13,735 nt of DNA from NCBI GenBank assembly GCA_003500135.1, contig DNTA01000048.1, positions 1 to 13,735 of the forward strand, written 5' to 3'. Each line of letters begins with the position of its first letter. Positions within the stretch are counted from its first letter, which is position 1. The position numbers were made by a program, and so were the translations under genes. The notes beneath the pieces are model-generated. The model had not been told where the DNA came from, did not search any database, and was given only the letters and a program-made list of their open reading frames with translations. This DNA is from Cytophagales bacterium (lineage in GTDB: Bacteria > Bacteroidota > Bacteroidia > Cytophagales > Cyclobacteriaceae). Below are positions 7,316 through 13,436 of this stretch, piece after piece.

Positions 7316-8806
7316 ATGGAAGTAAAGAAAACAAAACACCCCAGTGGTCTTTATACCTTGTTTGCCACTGAGTTCTGGGAGCGCTTTAGCTATTATGGCA
7401 TGCGTGCGCTTCTCGTTTTATATCTCACAGCTGAGTTTTCACGAGGCGGTTTCCAAATGGAACGTGCCGAAGCCTTAGCTATTTATGGTATTTTCACTGG
7501 TCTTGTATATTTGACACCAATTTTCGGTGGCATACTTGCAGATAAAATATTAGGACAACGAAAGGCAATCTTTATTGGTGGTATAGTAATGGCACTTGGC
7601 CAGTTCGCTTTAATGGCGAGTGTATCTTACAATGAAGGCGGAAATTTGGATATGAGGGAGTTCCTAATGTATTGTGGGTTGGGACTTCTCATATTAGGTA
7701 ATGGATTTTTCAAACCCAATATCTCAACAATTGTAGGAGGATTATATGAGCAGGATGATCCAAGAAAAGACTCTGCATTTACAATTTTTTATATGGGTAT
7801 CAACCTTGGGGCTTTCTTCTCACCAATTGTAGCGGGAAGCCTTGGTGAACAGGTTGGATGGCAATTCGGATACATGTCAGCAGGTATTGGCATGGTGCTG
7901 GGAACCATTTGGTTTTATGCCAGAAGGGCCTCTTTGCAAAATGTAGGTATGCCTCCTGATCGTGATGAATCGGCAACTGATTTAATCATCAAAGATTGGA
8001 TCGATATTATTTTGTATTCCATAGCGTGTGTTTTGGCAGTGGTTGGATTTATATTTTTACTCAATACCACTCCGGAAAACATAATGGATATTATCATCAT
8101 TATTGCAGCTATAGCGGCTACACTATACTTGCTGATAACGATCATTTCAGGTACTAAAGGAAAAACTGAATGGAGTAGAGTATTGGTAATAATAGTTCTT
8201 GCGGTTTTTAACGTCGTTTTTTGGTCGGGTTTTGAACAGGCAGGAGGTACCTTCAATTTATTCGCTGAACAAAACACCAATCGAGACTTTTTTGGTCTTT
8301 TTGAAATTGCGGCTTCTGCTTTTCAGGCCGTAAATGCAATATTTATTGTAATTTTTGCACCTATTTTCAGTGTGCTTTGGTTATCACTTGCCAAGAAAAA
8401 TATTAACCCCAGGACACCGGTCAAGTTCAGTATTGGCCTGTTTTTATTGGGGTTAGGATTTTTAGTGATTGCTGCCGGTAAGGATAAGGCAGATACAGGA
8501 ATGCTTGTGAGTCCTATGTGGCTGGTAGGCACTTATCTATTGCATACACTGGGAGAGCTGTGTTTATCGCCTGTAGGGTTGTCGATGATCACTAAGCTTT
8601 CACCAAAGAAAATTGTATCTGCAATGATGGGGCTCTGGATGGCTAGTATTGCCCTTGGAAATTATCTTGCAGCAACAATGGAAGCGATATTACTAAAATA
8701 TGATTTCCAGTTATATCCTTTTATTGCTACCGAAGCCTTAGTTTCGGCTGCAATTTTATTAGCACTATCTCCATTACTAAATAAGTTAATGAAAGGCATA
8801 CATTAA
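7316..8806 (+). CDS. POT/PTR family proton-coupled oligopeptide transporter (MFS)
   Basis: This 496-residue inner-membrane symporter imports di- and tripeptides with protons. Family marks are plain: the ExxER proton-coupling motif at E19-F-W-E-R23 in helix 1, followed by FSYYGMRALLVLYL; the MFS loop GGILADKILGQRKA (about 75-88); the PTR2 signature around GNGFFKPNISTIVGGLYE with FYMGINLGAFFSP (the FYxxINxGSL motif with Ala-Phe for Ser-Leu); and the later WSGFEQAGGTFNLFAEQ. The length and number of hydrophobic segments suit the bacterial members with 14 helices. The C-terminus SALSPLLNKLMKG-like end is intact. It is transcribed alone, bracketed by the terminators at 7110-7140 and 8827-8860. The peptide preference cannot be read from sequence. 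Confidence 0.93.
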   Translation: MEVKKTKHPSGLYTLFATEFWERFSYYGMRALLVLYLTAEFSRGGFQMERAEALAIYGIFTGLVYLTPIFGGILADKILGQRKAIFIGGIVMALGQFALMASVSYNEGGNLDMREFLMYCGLGLLILGNGFFKPNISTIVGGLYEQDDPRKDSAFTIFYMGINLGAFFSPIVAGSLGEQVGWQFGYMSAGIGMVLGTIWFYARRASLQNVGMPPDRDESATDLIIKDWIDIILYSIACVLAVVGFIFLLNTTPENIMDIIIIIAAIAATLYLLITIISGTKGKTEWSRVLVIIVLAVFNVVFWSGFEQAGGTFNLFAEQNTNRDFFGLFEIAASAFQAVNAIFIVIFAPIFSVLWLSLAKKNINPRTPVKFSIGLFLLGLGFLVIAAGKDKADTGMLVSPMWLVGTYLLHTLGELCLSPVGLSMITKLSPKKIVSAMMGLWMASIALGNYLAATMEAILLKYDFQLYPFIATEALVSAAILLALSPLLNKLMKGIH

Positions 8807-8826
8807 TAATTAATTCACATTGAACT

Positions 8827-8860
8827 AAGGCTGCCTACATCTAATAGGTGGCCTTTTTTT
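8827..8860 (+). terminator. Rho-independent terminator after the peptide transporter gene
   Basis: The stem AAGGCTGCCTA (8827-8837) pairs with TAGGTGGCCTT (8845-8855) over 11 bp with two G-U wobbles and a 7-base loop. A run of seven T residues follows (8854-8860). It starts 20 bases after the transporter stop codon. Confidence 0.85.
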
Positions 8861-8867
8861 ATCTTTA
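8860..8867 (+). promoter_or_regulatory. Possible -7 element fused to the terminator T-tract
   Basis: TATCTTTA uses the last T of the terminator tail as its first base and ends 4 bases before the ATG at 8872. It is one base off TAnnTTTG. If used, it would give a leaderless or nearly leaderless mRNA, a common arrangement in this phylum. No TTG lies at the usual distance upstream, so the promoter would be incomplete. Confidence 0.33.
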
Positions 8868-8871
8868 GGCC

Positions 8872-9627
8872 ATGAAATATATTGACTATCGGGTTGGGCA
8901 TATAATCCCACCATTTTCCCTTCAGTATTATTATAAAAATGCTGTAAAAGCACCTTATTGGGAAATGGATAAACAAGAAAAACTTGTGAAAGCAACACAA
9001 TATTTGATCCGGCAGTTCTTTGGATTGGCTCCAAATAGAAATATCTCATTTATTTCCGGTCAGGAGGTATTTTATAATCATGATATTCACTGGCAAAGCG
9101 CTGTGAATTTTGAAAATGCCTGTTTTAAATTACCTAAGGACCACAATATCATATTAAATAAGGCTTTATTTCAAAAAGGATTTGATTTCAATGATTTTGA
9201 AAAAAATATTATAATTGAAGCCAATGAACTGGGGCTTCCTCATGAATTATATATTTATATAGGTGAGGACACAAAATGGTCGAACCACTGGACTTATAAT
9301 TTGTCGGATATCGTTACTATCCACCTGATCAAAGATATTCTTTCAGAATGGTCGGTAAAAGGGTATGGTGCGATTCAAAATGAACTGGTTTACAAAAAAA
9401 TGCTTTGGCATGCTTATGACATTAAGACGCCTGAAAATACAAATCCAGCCACACAAATCATTAAATTGAATAGTGACAGGGCTGAACAAATAGCCAAGGG
9501 ATTGGAATCGCAGCGAGTTCTGGTATCTTATATGAATAATTCAATCATGATGGTCAATACCCCGGCGCATTCCAAAGAACAAATGGAGCACCTGTTTGAC
9601 CTGGTATCACCTCTTCTCAATCATTAA
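8872..9627 (+). CDS. Protein of unknown function, possibly a shortened SerC-like (class V) aminotransferase fold
   Basis: The product is 251 residues, soluble, without a signal peptide, and rich in aromatic residues. I do not recognise it as a named family. By eye, its two ends recall phosphoserine-aminotransferase-like proteins. The start resembles the small-domain entry helix, with KATQYLIRQFFGLAPNRNIS followed by FISG (40-63) like the 'LRELLNIP..VLFLQGG' segment of SerC. Residues 137-183 (NHWTYNLSDIVTIHLIKDIL, then IQNELVYKKMLWHAYD) resemble the region after the cofactor lysine. The end (RVLVSYMNNSIM to LFDLVSPLL, 215-249) resembles the C-terminal domain. Only about 75 residues separate the first two segments, against roughly 160 in SerC, so the core that carries the pyridoxal-phosphate lysine seems absent. 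It may be a non-catalytic relative. The gene is convergent with and overlaps the PspC gene by 4 bases. Confidence 0.72.
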   Translation: MKYIDYRVGHIIPPFSLQYYYKNAVKAPYWEMDKQEKLVKATQYLIRQFFGLAPNRNISFISGQEVFYNHDIHWQSAVNFENACFKLPKDHNIILNKALFQKGFDFNDFEKNIIIEANELGLPHELYIYIGEDTKWSNHWTYNLSDIVTIHLIKDILSEWSVKGYGAIQNELVYKKMLWHAYDIKTPENTNPATQIIKLNSDRAEQIAKGLESQRVLVSYMNNSIMMVNTPAHSKEQMEHLFDLVSPLLNH

Positions 9628-9821
9628 TATGAATCTGGCATAACGATCCAAAGGATGATATAAACCAACAAACCGGAAAATGCAGTGGCCACCGATAGTA
9701 TTATGTAGAGTAAACGCACCCATGTAGGGTCCCAACCAATCCATTCGGCAATACCGCCACAAACTCCACCAATTATTCTGTCTTTTGATCTAACGAGTTT
9801 TTTAGAAGCCATATGATCCAT
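9624..9821 (-). CDS. PspC-domain small membrane protein
   Basis: This is a 65-residue protein covering one PspC domain: SKKLVRSKDRIIGGVCGGIA (6-24) with the family's VCGG(I/L)AEWIGWDPTWVR core, then a hydrophobic helix (about 37-60) closed by ILWIVMPDS. PspC proteins are inner-membrane components linked to the phage-shock envelope-stress response; in Bacteroidota such stand-alone short domains are common and their signal is unknown. The start at 9821 is chosen because stand-alone PspC domains are about 60-70 residues. A longer frame back to 9959 adds 46 residues that are Cys-rich, unlike the family, and are an out-of-frame reading of the upstream micropeptide gene. ATG at 9812 (62 residues) is also possible. 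The stop shares a TTAA with the convergent gene's stop. Confidence 0.85.
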   Translation of the reverse strand: MDHMASKKLVRSKDRIIGGVCGGIAEWIGWDPTWVRLLYIILSVATAFSGLLVYIILWIVMPDSY

Positions 9822-9847
9822 TTTTTTTCCGAATTTAAAAAGTTTCC

Positions 9848-9943
9848 TTAAAAATTGGCAGCAAAAGATATTAAAACAATTGCTATCAGGATCATAAATT
9901 GTATTGCTGTAACAAAAGCATAATATAGCATTGATTTTTTCAT
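9848..9943 (-). CDS. 31-residue single-pass membrane micropeptide upstream of the PspC gene
   Basis: An ORF from ATG 9943 to TAA 9848 encodes 31 residues beginning MKKSMLYYAFVTAIQF, continuing MILIAIVLISFA and ending AANF. The two lysines at the N-terminus and a hydrophobic run from about residue 5 to 29 predict a single membrane helix with the N-terminus in the cytoplasm. It is preceded by AGGAGGT five bases before the ATG, a strong Shine-Dalgarno sequence that is not seen before the other genes here and that decides this start. The stop lies 26 bases before the PspC start, so the two are probably cotranscribed and the peptide could act with PspC in the envelope (inference). It could also be a leader peptide controlling PspC translation. 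Confidence 0.62.
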   Translation of the reverse strand: MKKSMLYYAFVTAIQFMILIAIVLISFAANF

Positions 9944-9947
9944 CTTT

Positions 9948-9954
9948 ACCTCCT
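9948..9954 (-). promoter_or_regulatory. Strong Shine-Dalgarno sequence AGGAGGT for the micropeptide
   Basis: AGGAGGT ends 4-5 bases before the ATG at 9943. Bacteroidota genes mostly lack such sites, so its presence marks the short ORF as translated and argues against the overlapping longer frame starting at 9959, in which this sequence would be coding. Confidence 0.7.
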
Positions 9955-9961
9955 TGCATTC

Positions 9962-9993
9962 TAAAGATACAATGGATATGCCAATTACGAAAA
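9962..9993 (-). promoter_or_regulatory. Candidate promoter for micropeptide-PspC pair
   Basis: On the minus strand TTTTC (9993-9989) is followed after 19 bases by TATCTTTA (9969-9962). Each element is one base off the TTTG / TAnnTTTG consensus and the spacing is ideal. Transcription would begin near 9955, so the mRNA would start close to the Shine-Dalgarno sequence. Confidence 0.42.
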
Positions 9994-10067
9994 TCACTGT
10001 AATATGCTGTTAAATGAGGTTTTGCAAATTATTATTGTTCGAATATGAACACTACTGGTGTGCGTTT

Positions 10068-11276
10068 TTAAGGCAATAATAAAGAACCATCCCCATAGCT
10101 CAGAAACCGAAAATGATTATTGAGCGCATAACGATATACCCTTTTCCAATCATCTCCAATCAATGCCGATATTAGTAACAACAGGGATGATTTAGGCAAA
10201 TGGAAATTCGTAACCAGGCCATTACACATTTGCATAGTATAATCCGGGTATATATATATTTGCGTGACGCCTTCAATGCGATCAAGCCCATTTTTATCCA
10301 TCATTTTCAAAATAGCCTGAAGCGCTTTTTCCTTTGACGAGTTCCTTAAATGAAGATACGGATAGTCTTGTTCTATATAAAATGGGGCATTGTCATTTTT
10401 CAAAAGCATTATTCCATACCAATACAAACTTTCCAGGGTGCGCATCGAAGTGGTGCCTACTGGTATGATCTTTTTGGCCTGTAATGCCGCCTCAATATTC
10501 TGGCGTGTTACTATAATTTCTTCCTGATGCATATGATGTTTTGTCACATCATCTTCTTTGATGGGCTGAAAAGTACCAGCGCTTACATGAAGTGTTAAGA
10601 ATTCCTCTTTTACCCCTTTTTGCCTGATTTTCCCAAGTACCTGATCCGTAAAGTGCAATCCTGCGGTTGGCGCTGCTACTGCACCTTCGTGCTTCGAATA
10701 TACCGTTTGGTATTGAATTCTGTCCTCCGGCTCAGTATCTCGATGAAGATATGGGGGCAAAGGTATCTCACCGCTTTTTTGAAGTACTTCGGAGAACGTT
10801 AATTGATCGTCCCATTCTAGTTTAACCTGATCTTTTGAACGATCATACCATTGTGCTTTCAAATCCAATTGATCCTCTTCATCAGAAAAGATCCATAGTG
10901 CCTGATCCTCTTTCCATTTTTTTTTGTTGCCCACCAGACAGTGATAAACAATTTCATCTTTCACATTCATTGCTTCGGAAATATGTGAAGTAGGGATAAT
11001 AGGTTCAAGAAGGAATAATTCAATGACGGCGCCGGTAGGTTTTTTAAAGTATAATCTCGCCGGAATTACTTTTGTGTCGTTAAAAAAAAGGGTGGTTTCT
11101 TTATCAAGAAATTGGTCAATATCGCGAAAGGTATATTCGGAGATATCCCCTTTTTGATAGAGGAGCATTTTTGCTTTATCGCGCTCTTTCAAAGGGTATT
11201 TTGCTATCGCTGATTCAGGTAATTCGTAATTATAGTTAGATATTGAGTGTCTCTTATCTTGATCTTTCAAATGCAT
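10068..11276 (-). CDS. queA: S-adenosylmethionine:tRNA ribosyltransferase-isomerase family protein, long form
   Basis: QueA transfers and rearranges the ribosyl part of S-adenosylmethionine onto 7-aminomethyl-7-deazaguanine in tRNA to make epoxyqueuosine, at the wobble base of GUN-anticodon tRNAs. The 402-residue product has the family motifs in order: IAKYPLKERDKAKML (24-38), FFNDTKVIPARL (64-75), HEGAVAAPTAGLHFT (196-210), LTLHVSAGTFQPI (227-239), VGTTSMRTLES (273-283), TQIYIYPDY (338-346) and LVTNFHLPKSSLLLLISAL (354-372), ending RFLSYGDGSLLL. It is about 45 residues longer than Escherichia coli QueA (356), with an extra stretch at about 290-335 between the GTTS and TQIYIYP motifs. Bacteroidota often carry two QueA-like proteins, and this long type may be the non-canonical one, so the symbol is tentative. 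It is divergent from menC with a consensus promoter. No terminator is evident after its stop. Confidence 0.85.
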   Translation of the reverse strand: MHLKDQDKRHSISNYNYELPESAIAKYPLKERDKAKMLLYQKGDISEYTFRDIDQFLDKETTLFFNDTKVIPARLYFKKPTGAVIELFLLEPIIPTSHISEAMNVKDEIVYHCLVGNKKKWKEDQALWIFSDEEDQLDLKAQWYDRSKDQVKLEWDDQLTFSEVLQKSGEIPLPPYLHRDTEPEDRIQYQTVYSKHEGAVAAPTAGLHFTDQVLGKIRQKGVKEEFLTLHVSAGTFQPIKEDDVTKHHMHQEEIIVTRQNIEAALQAKKIIPVGTTSMRTLESLYWYGIMLLKNDNAPFYIEQDYPYLHLRNSSKEKALQAILKMMDKNGLDRIEGVTQIYIYPDYTMQMCNGLVTNFHLPKSSLLLLISALIGDDWKRVYRYALNNHFRFLSYGDGSLLLP

Positions 11277-11293
11277 AGTTATAGATTGAACCG

Positions 11294-11323
11294 CAAAAAT
11301 AGTAGATATACAATTCTGAACAA
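11294..11323 (-). promoter_or_regulatory. Consensus Bacteroidota promoter of queA
   Basis: On the minus strand TTG (11323-11321), 19 bases, and TATTTTTG (11301-11294) match the -33 TTG / -7 TAnnTTTG consensus exactly. Transcription would start near 11288, giving a leader of about 12 bases before the ATG at 11276. The -33 element reaches into the first base of the menC start codon. Confidence 0.65.
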
Positions 11324-12399
11324 TGAAAATTAAAATTCATCCGTACACCCTGAAATTCACATTTGATGCCGGTACCTCGAGAGGTGTGTTAAGAGAGAAA
11401 AAGAATTATTTTATAGTAATTGATGATGAGCACACCGGTCGGTCAGGAATAGGGGAGTGTGGTCCTCTGGTTGGGTTGAGCATTGATGATTTTAATGATT
11501 ATCACATACGGCTTGATAGACTCAGTAAGACGATAAAACAGGACTCGTTGCAGAGTATTTTATCGCATATTCAGGAGTTTTTGGATCATTCTATACCTCA
11601 CGAATGGCCTGCTGCGCGTTTTGCTTTTGAAACGGCCTTACTGGATTTAAAATACGGAGGTGTCCGAAAAATTACAGATAACCCGTTTTATGACAAAGGA
11701 ACACCTATTTCAATCAATGGTCTTGTATGGATGGGAGATGCTGATTTTATGAACAAACAAATTAGAAACAAAATAAATGCGGGCTTCCATGTAATTAAGA
11801 TCAAAGTAGGAGCCATTGATTTTGATGCGGAATGCAGACTATTGGAAATGATTCGTAGAGAATTTGGAGCATCCATTGAGATCAGGTTGGATGCCAATGG
11901 CGCTTTCAGCCCTAAAGAAGCAATGGATAAACTCAATTCCCTTTCTCAATTTGATATTCACTCCATTGAACAGCCCATAAGGGCAGGCCAATGGGAGTAT
12001 ATGGCGAGAATTTGCAGGGAATCTCCAATCGATATTGCGCTGGATGAAGAATTGATAGGTATTAGTAATGTTGAAGACAAGCAAAACCTACTTGAAACGA
12101 TATCACCGAAGTTTATCATTTTAAAACCTACCCTGTTGGGAGGCCTGCTGGCTTCTGAAGAATGGATCAATATTGCGCAAAACCTGAATATAGGGTGGTG
12201 GTTAACTTCTGCCCTTGAATCCAATATCGGACTCAACGCCATTGCACAGTATGCATCGTATAAAAATGTTAATCTTCCGCAAGGGCTGGGCACAGGTCAG
12301 CTTTATCACAATAACATACCTTCACCTTTATTTATCGAAAACGGTTCATTGCACTACAATACCAAACAGCCCTGGCAGTTGGACGAATTTATTCATTGA
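11323..12399 (+). CDS. menC: o-Succinylbenzoate synthase (enolase superfamily)
   Basis: MenC dehydrates SHCHC to o-succinylbenzoate in menaquinone synthesis, the main respiratory quinone pathway of this phylum. The 358-residue protein has the muconate-lactonizing-enzyme subgroup layout: an N-terminal capping domain (1-125) and a barrel holding the KxK pair K159/K161 (VIKIKVG), metal ligands D190 (LDANG), E216 (SIEQP) and D241 (ALDEEL), and the second catalytic lysine K268 (IILKPTLLGG). The C-terminal signature TSALESNIGLNAIAQY (295-310) and PQGLGTGQLY (319-328) favours o-succinylbenzoate synthase over dipeptide epimerase; these relatives share the same active-site set, so the assignment rests on that signature. 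No other men gene lies in the window. It is divergent from queA with only 46 bases between, and convergent with rsmE, overlapping it by 11 bases. Confidence 0.86.
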   Translation: MKIKIHPYTLKFTFDAGTSRGVLREKKNYFIVIDDEHTGRSGIGECGPLVGLSIDDFNDYHIRLDRLSKTIKQDSLQSILSHIQEFLDHSIPHEWPAARFAFETALLDLKYGGVRKITDNPFYDKGTPISINGLVWMGDADFMNKQIRNKINAGFHVIKIKVGAIDFDAECRLLEMIRREFGASIEIRLDANGAFSPKEAMDKLNSLSQFDIHSIEQPIRAGQWEYMARICRESPIDIALDEELIGISNVEDKQNLLETISPKFIILKPTLLGGLLASEEWINIAQNLNIGWWLTSALESNIGLNAIAQYASYKNVNLPQGLGTGQLYHNNIPSPLFIENGSLHYNTKQPWQLDEFIH

Positions 12400-13093
12400 C
12401 GAGATGAAGAGTATGGCAGGCGGCAATGGCCGCGGTTTCAGTACGAAGTCGACTTTCGCCTAAACTGACTATATGGAATCCTCGTTTTCGTGCCGTGCGT
12501 ACTTCATCTGCTGAAAAACCACCTTCGGGCCCGATGAGTACCAAATAACTCTTTTCTCGAGTAGCCTGCTGAAATAAATGCCTGGGTGGAGGATTATCAA
12601 TGTAGGCTATATATTTTTCCATCTCCAGTTGGTCTGATCGCAGTAACAATTCATCAAAAGTACAAAGATCATAAAGCGCTGGTAGATAAGCTTTCAGGGA
12701 TTGTTTCATGGCGCTTATGGCTCTGGAATGCACCTTTTGTTGATTGAGCTGCCTTCTTTCAGAGTGAAATGAAGTAAAGAAATGAATGGCATCTACTCCG
12801 ATTTCTATGGATTTCTCAATCACCCAAAAAGTCCGGTCGATATTTTTGGTAGGGGCAAAAGCGAGATGAATGCTGTATGTTTTTTTGGGGTATTGTTTTT
12901 TATGAATAATAGAAAAGGCACATTCTTTATGATGTGCCTTTTCTATTTTTGCCTCATACATAAAACCCTTACCATCCGTTACCCAAATGTGATCTCCTGC
13001 TTTATGCCGAAGTACTTTCACACAATGGCGGGACTCATCCGGATCCAATAAATGAGCACCCTCGGGTATATTGGGCTGGTAATAAAGTTCCAT
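12389..13093 (-). CDS. rsmE: 16S rRNA (uracil-1498-N3)-methyltransferase
   Basis: RsmE methylates N3 of U1498 in 16S rRNA of the assembled 30S subunit using S-adenosylmethionine. The 234-residue protein has a PUA-like N-terminal domain (about 1-70, with DESRHCVKVLRHKAGD) and a SPOUT methyltransferase domain with a C-terminal knot: LAFAPTKNIDRTFWVIEKSIEIG (78-99), SERRQLN (111-117), the cofactor loop LIGPEGGFSADEV (186-198) and LGESRLRTETAAIAA (211-225). Length and motifs are standard. Its ATG overlaps the stop of the upstream acyl-CoA-binding protein gene as TAATG, which suggests translational coupling. The 3' end overlaps menC by 11 bases on the other strand, and no separate terminator is seen. 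Confidence 0.93.
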   Translation of the reverse strand: MELYYQPNIPEGAHLLDPDESRHCVKVLRHKAGDHIWVTDGKGFMYEAKIEKAHHKECAFSIIHKKQYPKKTYSIHLAFAPTKNIDRTFWVIEKSIEIGVDAIHFFTSFHSERRQLNQQKVHSRAISAMKQSLKAYLPALYDLCTFDELLLRSDQLEMEKYIAYIDNPPPRHLFQQATREKSYLVLIGPEGGFSADEVRTARKRGFHIVSLGESRLRTETAAIAACHTLHLVNE

Positions 13094-13353
13094 TACAATT
13101 CATTTTGCAACTTCTCAATAAAATTGATGTAAGTCTGCATAGCTTCCTCTTTTGACTTTCCTTTTTGTTCGGCCCACGCGTCGTATTTGGCTATTGCCTT
13201 GAAGTCGAAGCCCCCCGGCCTATCACCGGAAATGTCTCCTTCAGTAGCTTGTTTGTATAAGCCGTACATTTTCAGCAAATCTTCATTTGAAGGTCTTCTG
13301 GGTAATTTTTCAGCAGCCTCTACTGCATTTCTAAAAGCATTTTGGAGTTCCAT
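13093..13353 (-). CDS. Acyl-CoA-binding protein
   Basis: This 86-residue protein is a complete acyl-CoA-binding domain, a four-helix bundle that holds long-chain acyl-CoA esters in the cytoplasm. The signature YGLYKQATEGD (30-40) is followed by DFKAIAKYDAW (50-60) and a terminal helix; the residues that contact the CoA adenine and phosphate in the family (Y30, Y33, K34, K56, and Y75 by position) are present. The domain is best known from eukaryotes and occurs in a minority of bacteria, including Bacteroidota. It is the first gene of a pair with rsmE, joined by TAATG. It lies 37 bases downstream of the citrate synthase terminator, so it should have its own promoter, but no good consensus match is visible there. 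Confidence 0.92.
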   Translation of the reverse strand: MELQNAFRNAVEAAEKLPRRPSNEDLLKMYGLYKQATEGDISGDRPGGFDFKAIAKYDAWAEQKGKSKEEAMQTYINFIEKLQNEL

Positions 13354-13386
13354 ATCAATTTTTTAAATAGTTTGAGGGATTAATAT

Positions 13387-13415
13387 AAAAAAAGCCGGTC
13401 AAATTGACCGGCTTT
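13387..13415 (-). terminator. Rho-independent terminator of citrate synthase gene
   Basis: On the minus strand AAAGCCGGTC pairs with GACCGGCTTT (10 bp, 5-base loop at 13401-13405) and is followed by seven T residues (13393-13387). It lies 21 bases after the citrate synthase stop. The plus-strand tail is short (TTTC), so it is mainly one-directional. Confidence 0.92.
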
Positions 13416-13436
13416 CTCACAGATATTGTTTTAATT

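Noticed and set aside
9822..9959. N-terminal extension of the PspC protein to ATG 9959
   Set aside because: The extra 46 residues are Cys-rich and unlike PspC proteins, the Shine-Dalgarno would fall inside the coding sequence, and the stretch is the +1 frame of a better-supported micropeptide ORF.
9970..10067. Terminator hairpin after queA
   Set aside because: Only a 4-bp ACAC/GTGT stem was found and no T tail follows it on the minus strand.
11259..11288. menC promoter TTG-N20-TAGATTG
   Set aside because: The -7 candidate lacks one T of TAnnTTTG and matches poorly without a gap, so it is not distinguishable from chance in AT-rich DNA.
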